A stretch of DNA of 64,000 bases from Chersky-840 sp963810195 (GTDB lineage Bacteria; Actinomycetota; Acidimicrobiia; Acidimicrobiales; UBA8190), in NCBI GenBank assembly GCA_963810195.1, contig CAWEMO010000005.1:620001-684000 (forward strand), in the 5' to 3' direction. The notes below the pieces were generated by a model, which was not told where the DNA came from, did not search any database, and saw only the letters and a program-made list of their open reading frames with translations. Below, in pieces: positions 8,873 to 17,062 of this stretch. Each line of letters opens with the position of its first letter. Positions within the stretch are counted from its first letter, which is position 1. The position numbers were made by a program, and so were the translations under genes.

Positions 8873-9127
8873 ATGAAGCTCAAGCTCGACCTGCACGACG
8901 TCTACAACCGCGGTGAGGACATCGAGCGAGCCCTCCGCGCCGTCATCGACGAGGCGGTGCGAAAGAAGGCTTCCCTGGTCGAGATCATCCCCGGCAAGGG
9001 CAGCGGGCAACTGAAGAAGCGGGTGCTGCGTTTTCTCGACCAGAAGGAGGTCAAGGAGCTCTACGATCGCGTCGAAAAGGACTCTCACAACTTCGGGAGA
9101 GTGTTTGTTCACTTCCGGTGGAAATGA
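8873..9127 (+). CDS. Small stand-alone Smr domain protein
   Basis: 84 residues consisting only of an Smr (MutS2 C-terminal) domain. LDLHDV (residues 5-10) matches the conserved LDLHG motif, and IIPGKGSGQLK (38-48) the HGxGxG-like loop. Smr domains are nucleases or RNA/DNA binders. The usual His of HGKGxG is Pro here, which may reduce nuclease activity. A GGGAGG site lies eight bases before the ATG. It is followed by a CsbD-like gene. Confidence 0.85.
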   Translation: MKLKLDLHDVYNRGEDIERALRAVIDEAVRKKASLVEIIPGKGSGQLKKRVLRFLDQKEVKELYDRVEKDSHNFGRVFVHFRWK

Positions 9128-9247
9128 CGTTGGCGCAGTCCCCAGCACCTGTCCAATACAGTCGATTGATGTTTCACGATCCCGGGCGTGTGGGTAGATC
9201 TGCTTTCGCGCAACGAGTTCCCTTTGTCAGAACGGGAGTGACGTCAA

Positions 9248-9484
9248 ATGGAGAAGTCAGGGCCAAGCGAAGGTGCCGAGGGGATCATCGAGGGCCTCAA
9301 AGGAAAGGCCAAGGAGGCTGCCGGGGCTCTCAAGGACGACGAGGAACTGAGACGCGAGGGCAAGGCCCAACAGGACAAGGCGACGGCGCAACGCGACGCT
9401 GCCGTCAAAGAAGCAGAAGCCGAAAAGGCGCGAGCGACCGCAAAGGCTCACGAGACCGAACAAGCGGTCCATCAGAATCGTTGA
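9248..9484 (+). CDS. CsbD-like stress protein
   Basis: 78 residues, highly charged, without Cys or membrane segments. The segment GLKGKAKEAAGALKDDEELR with the following EGKAQQDKA is the CsbD core (G-KGKxKExxG-x-DDxLxxEGK). CsbD-family proteins accumulate under general stress in many bacteria; the mechanism is unknown. The C-terminal half is a long Ala/Glu/Lys helix likely to be amphipathic. GGGAG precedes the ATG by about nine bases. Confidence 0.8.
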   Translation: MEKSGPSEGAEGIIEGLKGKAKEAAGALKDDEELRREGKAQQDKATAQRDAAVKEAEAEKARATAKAHETEQAVHQNR

Positions 9485-9557
9485 GGGACGTCTAGTTGGC
9501 TGGCAGAATGTAGCCCTTGCGACCAATCGGAAGTGGTCGTCAGTCGGGATTACCGCC

Positions 9558-9935
9558 ATGAGCCAACGCTTCACGTACGCCGTAGACATGAGATTCGCGC
9601 CTATGTGGGCCCCATTTGGCTTGCGGCCTGGGAAGGACGGCGTCACCATCACTGATGCCGGCGTCCTCAGCGCGACCTTCGGCTTTGTGCGTCTTGAGAC
9701 CCCGCTCAGCAACATTGAAGGCGCCCACATCACTCGCGGCTATCGGTGGTGGACCGCGGTGGGGGCCAGGCGCTCGTTTGTGGATGACGGTGTGACTCTT
9801 GGCACGAACTCGAAGGCGGGAGTCTGTATCCACTTCCGGGAGCGGGTTCGCTCTCCCCTCAGTCGTAAGGGTCATACGGCGCTGACGGTCACTGTGTCAG
9901 ACCTCGACGGACTCGTCCGGGGTTTGGGCTACTGA
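9558..9935 (+). CDS. Conserved hypothetical protein, PH-like beta barrel
   Basis: 125 residues rich in short strands: FTYAVDMRFAPMW, GVTITDAGVLSATFGFVRLE, then WWTAVGARRSFVDDGVTLGT, KAGVCIHFRE, and HTALTVTVSDLDGLVRGLGY. The order of strands with a final helix resembles small PH-domain-like actinobacterial proteins of unknown function. No signal peptide, membrane segment or catalytic motif is seen. The final Leu-Asp-Gly-Leu helix is typical for this group. Assignment to a named family is not possible by eye. Confidence 0.6.
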   Translation: MSQRFTYAVDMRFAPMWAPFGLRPGKDGVTITDAGVLSATFGFVRLETPLSNIEGAHITRGYRWWTAVGARRSFVDDGVTLGTNSKAGVCIHFRERVRSPLSRKGHTALTVTVSDLDGLVRGLGY

Positions 9936-9949
9936 ACAACTCACGATCA

Positions 9950-10012
9950 CCTGGTTCACATCGTTTTTTCCATCTGTACTTGGTTCACATCGTGTACTTG
10001 GTTCACATCGTG
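9950..10012. repeat. Three copies of a 13-14 bp TGGTTCACATCGT repeat
   Basis: TGGTTCACATCGT occurs at 9952-9964, 9981-9994 (with a final G) and 9999-10012. Copies two and three are 18 bp apart and share the extended block TACTTGGTTCACATCGTG. The last copy encodes the end of the gene at 10003. Multiple ordered copies of such a block can be transposase-binding end sequences left by an insertion sequence, but no transposase is present. Confidence 0.7.
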
Positions 10013-11253
10013 AAAGGGTCTACCTGGCGAGATGCGAGGATGTACCAGGACGTGGCCCCGGTATGAAGGGACGAATAGTAGTAATCGCCATCACAGTCGC
10101 TCAGTCTGTCCTTTGACGCAGCGATGATGCCGAGACCATTGTTGTTCGGGCCGTTTGTCTGGGCGACTTGGATGTCGGAGAGATACTGGTTTGCGAGAGC
10201 GATGTCGTCATTGCCCTGACGGAGTTCGAGGGCGTCAGCGAGGTGAGCCGTCCCCTCGAACCACACCCCGCTCTTGTCTCCGAGGCAGAAGCTCACTCCG
10301 CTGAATCCTCCAGCTGTTACCGAGAGATGCTGCACACTCCAGTCAATGGAGGATGCGTAGGCGGGGTCCTGCAGAGCCAGATAGGACCAGCTGTTCACGT
10401 CTTCGGGCTGTTCGCTCGTGTTTGGAGTCACACCGTTTGTCGTGGTCCCCACGTAGAACGATCCCGTGCCCCTATCCCACATGGCCTCCACAAACGTCCT
10501 GGCTCGTTCCGCATCACCTGTCCATTCAGGGTTACCGGTCTCGGCGCGAAGCATCGTGAAGAGCGCATAGAGGTCGATGTTCTGCTCGGTGGACTTCCAC
10601 CGGATCCGGGCACCAGCGGCACTCTTTCCGCCCGTGAATCCGCCACCGCCTCGTTGGTCAGAGCAGTTTCGGACCGCCCAGATGCCGATGGATTCGGCAC
10701 CCGACAGGTATGCGCTGTCGCCCGTGGCGGCGTACAAGCGGGCAAGGGCCATTCCCACCCAGGCCATGTTGCCGATATCGCTCGTCTTATCCCTGATCTT
10801 GATGGTGACGCGCTGACGACCGCGCCTCGTGGTGGTGGAAAGAGGAGCAGGTGCATACGCTGCCCTGACGCGGCCATCGTGTGCCGGGTCGTGCGCTTGG
10901 ACGATGAGCAGGGAGTTTCCGATGACTTTGGCCCGCGTGAGACCGTCCGGGGTCCCCTCGACGAGGTAGGCATCAATCATCAGGGCATCGTCGTAGGTCT
11001 CCGAGTCGGTGAAACCCTGTCGGCCGAGGGTTCCTCCGATGAAGCTCTGCACCAGCCGGGGTGTTGACCCGGTGGCGTACAGGTCCATTGCCTGGTTGAG
11101 GAAGCCGTAGGCGTTCTGGACACTGGGCGTCGCAGCGCTAGCGGGGCGTGGGAGAACCGGGCCCGCCACGAACGCGCCGGTCAGGATGACCACGACGAAG
11201 ACGACCCGTGACCGGAGTTTGGCTCCGCTCAGATCGATTCGCCGAGGTCTCAC
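10003..11253 (-). CDS. Secreted six-hairpin glycosidase-like protein
   Basis: 416 residues from GTG 11253 (TTG 11262 is in frame too; neither has a clear site). A signal peptide with hydrophobic core RVVFVVVILTGAFVAG ends near ASA. The mature part has repeated Trp/Tyr-rich helix pairs (NAYGFLNQAMDLYA, WVGMALARLYAATGDSAYL, WKSTEQNIDLYALFTML, VNSWSYLALQDP, SGVWFEGTAHLADALEL). This is the pattern of (alpha/alpha)6 barrels in glycoside hydrolases and related lyases. A sugar-polymer substrate is inferred; no catalytic pair could be assigned. The C terminus (DPFTM) is encoded by a copy of the TGGTTCACATCGT repeat. Confidence 0.72.
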   Translation of the reverse strand: MRPRRIDLSGAKLRSRVVFVVVILTGAFVAGPVLPRPASAATPSVQNAYGFLNQAMDLYATGSTPRLVQSFIGGTLGRQGFTDSETYDDALMIDAYLVEGTPDGLTRAKVIGNSLLIVQAHDPAHDGRVRAAYAPAPLSTTTRRGRQRVTIKIRDKTSDIGNMAWVGMALARLYAATGDSAYLSGAESIGIWAVRNCSDQRGGGGFTGGKSAAGARIRWKSTEQNIDLYALFTMLRAETGNPEWTGDAERARTFVEAMWDRGTGSFYVGTTTNGVTPNTSEQPEDVNSWSYLALQDPAYASSIDWSVQHLSVTAGGFSGVSFCLGDKSGVWFEGTAHLADALELRQGNDDIALANQYLSDIQVAQTNGPNNNGLGIIAASKDRLSDCDGDYYYSSLHTGATSWYILASRQVDPFTM

Positions 11254-11486
11254 GGATATCAAAGGCTAATAGCCTTCGGGAGCCTCGCTCGGGTGAGGCT
11301 GAGTGCCGTGCGACACGGCAACCCGGGAACACCCCACCCCGGAAACACCGGCCCGGGAACTACCAGGGAACGTGTGTTCAGTGGCGCCCGGAGTGGGGCC
11401 GCTCAGAGTCCGATCCTCCGCTTCGGGGGATCAAGCACGGGTCTTCGACGGCGAGGGTCGAGCACGTCGATGGAGCGGTCTCCGGA

Positions 11487-12041
11487 TCAGGCTGCCCGTC
11501 GTACCCGCTCGTAGATCTGGCGTACTCGAGGTCGGGCTGTGGTCAACTTCTTCCTGAGAGCGATTTCGCCCTCGGTTTCGAAGGCGCGACGCAGGTCGAA
11601 CAGCGCCGGCCCGTCCCCATGAGGTGCGGCCTCCAAGACAGCGGCACTCACTTCGTAGGCGTTCTCGGCATCGACGCAGGCACCTATCAAGAAATCCGCG
11701 TCGCTGGTGTCGTCGGTCAGGGCCAAGGCCACCATGGCGTTCATGAGCACATCCAATGCAATGGCGGCAGCTCCTGATCCTCCGATGGCCAAACTCGATC
11801 CGATGGCATCCGGTTCGTCCGCGTCTGCTTTGGGCGGGAACTCGACTCCTATCGTCTTGACCGCTTGGGCCACCGAGGTGATGGTGTCATGCGCCAGCCG
11901 AAGCGTGTGATCTGCGGAGACTCGATCACCGTTGTCGAGTGCAGATCCGAGGTCCTCGATCCTCGAGTGAGCGCGATCCAATTCCCAGACCAGGCGGCTC
12001 GTCTCGTCGCGCCAGTTGTAGGGTCGCAGTTCAGTTGCCAT
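11487..12041 (-). CDS. Hypothetical helical protein
   Basis: 184 residues, with an AAGGAGG site nine bases before the ATG. Nearly all-helical prediction: an N-terminal WRDETSRLVWELDRAHSRIEDL helix, a long SADHTLRLAHDTITSVAQAVKTIG helix, and a C-terminal RRAFETEGEIALRKKLTTARPRVRQIYERVRR helix. The middle contains an Ala/Gly-rich helix (IALDVLMNAMVALALTDD). No known motif is recognised. It ends just before a 224-bp gap that follows the secreted protein gene. Confidence 0.6.
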   Translation of the reverse strand: MATELRPYNWRDETSRLVWELDRAHSRIEDLGSALDNGDRVSADHTLRLAHDTITSVAQAVKTIGVEFPPKADADEPDAIGSSLAIGGSGAAAIALDVLMNAMVALALTDDTSDADFLIGACVDAENAYEVSAAVLEAAPHGDGPALFDLRRAFETEGEIALRKKLTTARPRVRQIYERVRRAA

Positions 12042-12477
12042 GTACTCGGCCTCCTTCTCAGTGATCGAGTTGACACTTTTAGTCGTCGAGGAGCGCGGAG
12101 GAGGGGTAGAGAGACTCCCTTCTCTACGACGTTACCGACTCATCACTGGCAGCGACACCGTGAAATCACCTGGTGCCCGGGGAATGTGCCCGAAGGCCAC
12201 CCGTATCTCTTACGATTTGTTTGATTGTTTGTCGCCAACGGCACGTCATGACGATCGGTGCCATCCTGGGGGTTCGCTGCATGTTTGGCCCTTCCGATAT
12301 GGACCTCGTGCGGCCCAGATCGGGTTGGGGAATCCCGGGACCAACGGCTACCTTGAGATGTCGATCGGTGACTCGGGCGCTCGGCTGTGAAGGTAACCCT
12401 GTGAGCCATGCAGAGATCGACCACGGTGATCGACCACGGTGATCGACCACGGTGATCGACCACGGTGATAACTGACG
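12042..12477. other. 436-bp gene-free region upstream of the Ser/Thr kinase
   Basis: No convincing gene on either strand. It must contain the promoters of the leftward helical-protein gene and the rightward kinase. Its right end holds four exact 13-bp repeats. The rest shows no clear hairpin. Confidence 0.6.
12415..12466 (+). repeat. Four exact 13-bp tandem repeats (GATCGACCACGGT) before kinase start
   Basis: Copies lie at 12415-12427, 12428-12440, 12441-12453 and 12454-12466 with no mismatch. The last copy ends 11 bp before the kinase ATG. The junction of each copy reads GGTGATC, so the terminal GGTGAT may act as the ribosome-binding site of the kinase. Copy-number change would not shift the reading frame but would alter spacing to any upstream promoter. 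Confidence 0.9.
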
Positions 12478-14091
12478 ATGACCTACACCACGCAACACCT
12501 CTCGGACCGTTACCGTCTCGCTGGCCTGCTCGGACGAGGCGGCATGTCCGACGTCTACGAGGCCGTCGACGAGTGGAGCGGTGAGACGGTCGCCATCAAG
12601 ATCGTCCGATCAAGTGACCCCGCCCTTGCCCGCCGGATGGCACAGGAAGCGAAGGCCCTCGCACGCGTGAACCATCCGGGCCTCGTGTGCCTCTTCGATA
12701 CGGGGCTCGAATCCGACCAGGCCTATCTGGTCATGGAGCTCGTCAAAGGTCCAACTCTCGCAGAACGCCTACGGAGCGGACCACTCGGCGCCGTCCGCAG
12801 TGCTGTCCTCGGTTCGCGTCTTGCCGACGCCCTGGCCTATGTACACGACCACGGGATCGTCCACCGGGACGTCAAACCGTCGAACATCTTGTTGACCGAC
12901 GAGGGCGACGGCAAGCTCGGCGACTTCGGCATAGCCCGGCTTCTCGATTCCTCCGCGCTCACCATCACGGGAACCACGCTGGGCACCGCCGCGTACATGG
13001 CCCCGGAGCAGCTCGAGGATCACCAGGTGGGGCCCAGCGCGGATATCTGGTCGCTCGGGATCGTGCTCCTCGAGTGCCTCACGGGGCGTCGTGTCTACGA
13101 AGGCACCGCCAGCGAGGTGGTCGCCCGGAGGTTGGCCGGGCCCGTGCCCTTCCCGGACCGGCTGCCGGTACCGTGGACGACGATCTTGAGCGGGATGCTC
13201 GACCACCGGCCCGACCAGCGCCTGGATGGGGCCGAGGTCGCTGCCCTCCTGGCCACATCGGCGTTCGCCACACCGTGGGATCCCTCGAGCCCCTCTCGGT
13301 CCGAACTCGTGGCGCCGGGGGTTCCCCACGACCTCATGGCTCTTGCCCCCGGAGCGGGCACCACGTCGAAGATGGCCGCCGACGAACCCCGCGTCGTGTC
13401 GAACCCGCCGTCGGTGAAGGCGAACTCGACACGGTTCCGGCGGGGGTGGCTTGCCACTGCGGCTGTCATCGGCATCGGTGCCCTAGTGCTCGGCCTGGTC
13501 CTCGGACTTCGGTCGGTCCCCACGACCCACGGTCGCAGCGCGATTGGTTCCACCGGGGTGACGCGCCCTCGTACCAAGCATCACCCCGGCACGGCAGCGG
13601 GATCGTCATCGAACACGTCGACGTCGACGTCGATCCCGACCACCACGACGCCGAACGCACCCACGGCGCTTGCCGTCCTCGTCCGCGATCTTGCCGCGGC
13701 AACCGAAGGGGGGACTGTGGGTTCGGGAACAGCCAAGTCGGTCTCGGATCCCGCCCAGCAGGCGGTTTCCGACGAAGCTGCAGGGAAACCGAACCAAGCA
13801 GCATCCGACCTCCAGCAAGCGGCGCAAGCGATCGCCGGCGCAGTCCGAAACGGCTCGATCTCCCCGTCCGAGGGGACCACCCTCCAGGCTGATCTCTCGT
13901 CCCTCGCCTCGGACCTCGGCCTGAGCGCGGCGGGCTCGGCGCCGACCACCTCCCCGGGCTCAGGCAACACCGGAAGCGGCAACACGGGCCCGGGGAACTC
14001 CGGCTCAGGCAACACGGGCAGCGGCAACACAGGCAGCGGCAACACAGGCTCGGGGAACACAGGGAGCGGCGGGCCGGGCCGCCATCACTGA
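12478..14091 (+). CDS. Transmembrane Ser/Thr protein kinase (PknB-like, no PASTA)
   Basis: 537 residues. The Hanks-type kinase domain spans about 12-262: Gly-rich loop LLGRGGMSDVYE, Lys41 (VAIKIV), Glu57, HRDVKPSN (129-136), DFG (149-151), activation loop TGTTLGTAAYMAPE with APE at 175-177. A single membrane helix is at about 323-344. The outside part has a Thr/Ser-rich linker, an Ala-rich helical domain (about 395-485), and a Gly-Ser-Asn-Thr repeat tail, rather than PASTA domains. It should autophosphorylate and phosphorylate cytoplasmic targets in response to an envelope cue. All catalytic residues are present. Confidence 0.95.
   Translation: MTYTTQHLSDRYRLAGLLGRGGMSDVYEAVDEWSGETVAIKIVRSSDPALARRMAQEAKALARVNHPGLVCLFDTGLESDQAYLVMELVKGPTLAERLRSGPLGAVRSAVLGSRLADALAYVHDHGIVHRDVKPSNILLTDEGDGKLGDFGIARLLDSSALTITGTTLGTAAYMAPEQLEDHQVGPSADIWSLGIVLLECLTGRRVYEGTASEVVARRLAGPVPFPDRLPVPWTTILSGMLDHRPDQRLDGAEVAALLATSAFATPWDPSSPSRSELVAPGVPHDLMALAPGAGTTSKMAADEPRVVSNPPSVKANSTRFRRGWLATAAVIGIGALVLGLVLGLRSVPTTHGRSAIGSTGVTRPRTKHHPGTAAGSSSNTSTSTSIPTTTTPNAPTALAVLVRDLAAATEGGTVGSGTAKSVSDPAQQAVSDEAAGKPNQAASDLQQAAQAIAGAVRNGSISPSEGTTLQADLSSLASDLGLSAAGSAPTTSPGSGNTGSGNTGPGNSGSGNTGSGNTGSGNTGSGNTGSGGPGRHH
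13957..14079 (+). repeat. GSGNTG-coding tandem repeats at the kinase C terminus
   Basis: About seven 15-18 bp units of the type GGC-AGC-GGC-AAC-ACA encode GSGNTG/GPGNSG. They form the extracytoplasmic end of the kinase and are probably a flexible, wall-spanning tail. Units are near-identical, so length polymorphism between strains is likely. Confidence 0.75.
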
Positions 14092-14326
14092 TGCAGGCGC
14101 CCGCCCTTGCACACCGGCTCGCCCGTGCTCGCCCGCAACGTTCGGTGGTGGGCGATTCGCTCCCCGTGTAGGGCGACACCTTCAAAGGTGCGGGGAGGGG
14201 AAATTTGGCGGAGAAATACCGACGGCACCTCAAGGTCTCATGCCCAGGTCAGGGCCAAATCGTCCCCAACTTCCCTGGTCAACGGGCATTGACCGCATTC
14301 ACCAAGGCTTGGCTACCATCCGCGCC

Positions 14327-14500
14327 GTGAAGACATGGCGTTACGGGCTCACGCTGCTTCCGCGTGAGGCAACCTCAGATGACCAGGGTAGTGAGGTGAT
14401 CGAGGCGGTTGTCCGCTCTCGAGAGAATCTCGGTTGGGAACTCGTTCGGGTGACCGAGCGCGACGATTCCGAGCTCTTGGTGTTTCGTCGGCCGGCATAG
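14327..14500 (+). CDS. Small DUF4177-like protein
   Basis: 57 residues from GTG 14327. The pattern WRYGLTLLP...VIEAVVRSRENLGWELVRVTERDD...LVFRRP matches short DUF4177-type proteins, whose core is an opening aromatic strand, a helix, a GWELV strand and a closing FKR strand. Function is unknown. Longer upstream starts would add Pro/Arg-rich sequence unlike the family. It lies between the kinase and a convergent DUF202 gene. Confidence 0.62.
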   Translation: MKTWRYGLTLLPREATSDDQGSEVIEAVVRSRENLGWELVRVTERDDSELLVFRRPA

Positions 14501-14599
14501 GAGCCAGAACAGGACCCGGTACAGGCGAGAGCCCGGGGGGCGCTCCGGGCGGTCGAAGGGGACGGCACCGACTGATTCGGTGTGGAGGGCATAGCCTGT

Positions 14600-14944
14600 C
14601 TACGAGGGCGGAAAGAATGCCAACACGAGCGCGGTGAGGGCGATCGCCAACGTTCCCCCAGTGATGGCACAGGCACGCCATTGACTCAGTCGCCCCCTCT
14701 CGCGGGCCGCCCTCCGGGACACCACACTCCCCGCTGCCAAGGCGACAGCCCAAACCAACGCACCGGCGGATATGCACGCCAGTGCAACGATCTGGTCCGT
14801 TCCCTGCAACGGCCAGATGCGTCGCAGGATCACCGCGATACAGGCGGCGACGGCGAGGCCCGACCGGTTCCACGCAAGCTCGGTCCGTTCGCGTGCCAAA
14901 CCCCCGTCGACGGGCTCGTGTCCCGGCAATCGTGCGTCAACCAT
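14600..14944 (-). CDS. DUF202 family membrane protein (second copy)
   Basis: 114 residues. It has the DUF202/YidH signature LARERTELAWNRSGLAV at 16-32, followed by two more hydrophobic helices. The start overlaps the stop of the upstream DUF202 gene by 8 bp. DUF202 proteins are small three-helix inner-membrane proteins of unknown function, often in tandem pairs as here. Confidence 0.82.
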   Translation of the reverse strand: MVDARLPGHEPVDGGLARERTELAWNRSGLAVAACIAVILRRIWPLQGTDQIVALACISAGALVWAVALAAGSVVSRRAARERGRLSQWRACAITGGTLAIALTALVLAFFPPS

Positions 14945-15290
14945 GTCCGTACGCAGCGAGGATGGCGCCGATCACACCGACGACCACGACTCCCACCGCG
15001 AGAATGACGGGCATGGGAGAACGCGGGAGAGGTTGCTTTTTTCGCATCGCTCTCTCGTTGGAGCGCCAGTGCCAGAGACTGGCACCAGCCACCACCGCGC
15101 CCAGGATCACCAACGGCAGACCGAGGAGTCTCCGACCCCCGGCTACGTGGAAGCTCGGGAGCAGCTGCGTGGCAGCGATGCCTGTGGCGATGAGGGCCAG
15201 AGCCGTGCGGTTCCAAGCGAGGAAGGTTCTTTCGTTGGCGAATGAGAACCGGACGTCAGGTTCTTCATCGGTTGCTTCTTGGTCGTTCAT
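14937..15290 (-). CDS. DUF202 family membrane protein (first copy)
   Basis: 117 residues from ATG 15290. After an acidic N terminus comes FSFANERTFLAWNRTALALI, the DUF202 signature (NERTFLAW), then helices at about 22-42, 54-73 and 91-113. It starts 10 bp after the stop of the cNMP-domain gene and overlaps the next DUF202 gene by 8 bp. This makes a three-gene operon coupling a nucleotide- or small-molecule-sensing domain to two membrane proteins. Confidence 0.85.
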   Translation of the reverse strand: MNDQEATDEEPDVRFSFANERTFLAWNRTALALIATGIAATQLLPSFHVAGGRRLLGLPLVILGAVVAGASLWHWRSNERAMRKKQPLPRSPMPVILAVGVVVVGVIGAILAAYGHG

Positions 15291-15300
15291 GACGTGAGCG

Positions 15301-15771
15301 TCATCTACTCGTCTGCCAGCGGGCACGAAATCGATCGGCCATGGCTGACATGACCGACAGTGCGAACGTCGGTGTCTCGTGCACCAAGAAGAGGAAGCGG
15401 TGCTTGTTGAGCACCGCCAGGACACTGTCGGCGGTCGCCACTGCGGTTGCCATACGGGGGGACGAATCGACGAGCGCCATCTCACCGAAGACGTCGTCCG
15501 GCCCGAGGATGGCGATGACGCGGTCCGTCGTCTGAAGTTGGATCTGGCCTTCGATGATTCCGAACATGTCGTCGCCCAAATCGCCTTCCCGGAAGACGAC
15601 CCCGCCGGCGGGGACGTTCAGGGTCTGCTGGGCGTTTCGGAACAAACCCGTCACGGGGCGATTCGCGAGGGCGGACGGGGGAGTGGGCGTGTAATTGGGA
15701 TGCTGCTCCGGTGGGTACCACCTGCCGTCCGACGCCACCCACCAGCCGGGGCCTTGCGATACGTCACTCAT
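15301..15771 (-). CDS. cNMP-binding domain protein with N-terminal WYPPE motif
   Basis: 156 residues from ATG 15771. The N terminus GWWVASDGRWYPPEQHP is a DUF2510-like tryptophan motif common in actinobacterial envelope-associated proteins. A Crp-type sensor domain follows (VFREGDLGDDMFGIIEGQ, then ILGPDDVFGEMALVDSSPR, the phosphate-binding cassette). No HTH is present. As first gene of an operon with two DUF202 membrane proteins, it may regulate them by direct contact. This is a paralogue in architecture, not in sequence, of 7927-8415. Confidence 0.83.
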   Translation of the reverse strand: MSDVSQGPGWWVASDGRWYPPEQHPNYTPTPPSALANRPVTGLFRNAQQTLNVPAGGVVFREGDLGDDMFGIIEGQIQLQTTDRVIAILGPDDVFGEMALVDSSPRMATAVATADSVLAVLNKHRFLFLVHETPTFALSVMSAMADRFRARWQTSR

Positions 15772-15923
15772 TGCTGGGCACCTCCGCCTTCCTTTGTCGT
15801 GCTGGGCCTGCGTGCTCTGCGCCAAGACGCGGGCCTCTGTTCGAGCCCACGGTCAGAGCACCGACCCGCTCGTGATTCGTCCATGGTTCAATCCTACGGT
15901 TTGGTCAAGCACGGCCCCGTCGT

Positions 15924-16214
15924 TCACTTCGTGGACGAATCGGAGAATGCTCGATCGAGTAGTCGGACCACCTTTGGCGTGATGGACTGCGAGTTCATCA
16001 ACTTCAACAGGATCAAGCCACCGCTGCTCACTCGGAAAGAGGTCAGGCCTCCGCTCTGGACGACGCGGACCGCCGCCGTCATGACGCTGTTTCGCCTCAC
16101 CTTCAGCGCCGAGCCCGATGTGGTGCGAACTTGGTACGTCGAGCCGAGCACGTCGGACAACACCTGCTGCACCTCTTCGATATCCACGGGTCGCTTCGCT
16201 TGCACGATGGGCAT
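15924..16214 (-). CDS. Hypothetical protein
   Basis: 96 residues with a GAGGTG site just upstream of ATG 16214. Predicted helix VDIEEVQQVLSDVLGS, then a beta-rich middle (YQVRTTSGSALKVRRN, VMTAAVRVVQSGGLTSFRVS), then a C-terminal helix SITPKVVRLLDRAFSDS. It has no Cys, signal peptide or membrane span. Similar small alpha/beta proteins occur in Acidimicrobiia genomes without known role; I cannot name the family. Confidence 0.55.
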   Translation of the reverse strand: MPIVQAKRPVDIEEVQQVLSDVLGSTYQVRTTSGSALKVRRNSVMTAAVRVVQSGGLTSFRVSSGGLILLKLMNSQSITPKVVRLLDRAFSDSSTK

Positions 16215-16291
16215 GGCACCTCTCTTTCCAATTGACGTGTATCCCTGACGAGTTGACGCGTGTTCCTGACGAGCCTGCGGTGCGGCCCCTT

Positions 16292-17062
16292 CTATCCCGT
16301 GCGGGGTTCCCAACTGAAGAAGCGGATCGCGAACAGCAGCCCCGCCAGACCCCAGGCGGCCACGACGAGCACGTCGGTCCAGTCAAAGGGACTGCCCACG
16401 AATCCCGCCATCATCCCGCTGGCGAAGTGTCTCACCGGGAAGATCCGTGCCACCCAGAGGATCCACGATGGTGTGGCGTTGCCGAACGGAATGAAGATTC
16501 CCGACAGGAAGAGCAGGGGAAGGATGCTGGCATTGACGATGGCGGCGGAGGCATCAGCGTTCGGGATGAGAGCGGTTACCGCCAGCCCGAGTGCACAGAA
16601 CGTGGCCGATCCGACCACGAGCATCACGAGGAAGCGCAAGAGCGCGACCCCGCTCGGGACGTCCGCGTGGTAGAACGCCCGGCCGAAGGCGGCGGTGACG
16701 ATAACGAGGAGGACCGCGATCACCAGAGCATGAAGGATGCGGGATCCCATGAACGATGCCTTGGGAAGTGGCGACCCATCGATGCGTTTGAGGATGCCTC
16801 CGTCACGCTGGAAGCTGATGGCGATCGCGATGTTCGTGTAACACGCCGTGATCACCGCAAACGATGCCATGGCGGCCACGTAGTACGTCGATTCCTTCAC
16901 CCGTAGGGCCCCGATGTGCACCGTGCCGTTGCCCAGCAGGGAGGTGAAGATCACGAGGAACATGAGAGGGAACGCGAACGTGAAGAACGCCCGCGAGGGA
17001 TTCCTCCAGAACGCCTTGTTGACATAGCGGATCTGGGAGAAGGTCAGAGCCAGCGCGCTCAT
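16292..17062 (-). CDS. ABC-2 type transporter permease (DrrB-like)
   Basis: 256 residues with six hydrophobic helices and the ABC-2 family feature ASAAIVNASILPLLFLSGIF near residue 180. The start overlaps the stop of the ATPase gene by 4 bp (ATGA). Together they form a DrrAB-like exporter, for drugs, lipids or other hydrophobic compounds; the substrate is unknown. Confidence 0.9.
   Translation of the reverse strand: MSALALTFSQIRYVNKAFWRNPSRAFFTFAFPLMFLVIFTSLLGNGTVHIGALRVKESTYYVAAMASFAVITACYTNIAIAISFQRDGGILKRIDGSPLPKASFMGSRILHALVIAVLLVIVTAAFGRAFYHADVPSGVALLRFLVMLVVGSATFCALGLAVTALIPNADASAAIVNASILPLLFLSGIFIPFGNATPSWILWVARIFPVRHFASGMMAGFVGSPFDWTDVLVVAAWGLAGLLFAIRFFSWEPRTG

Noticed and set aside
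12415..12466. CRISPR array
   Set aside because: The repeats are contiguous with no spacers and only 13 bp long; no cas gene is present.
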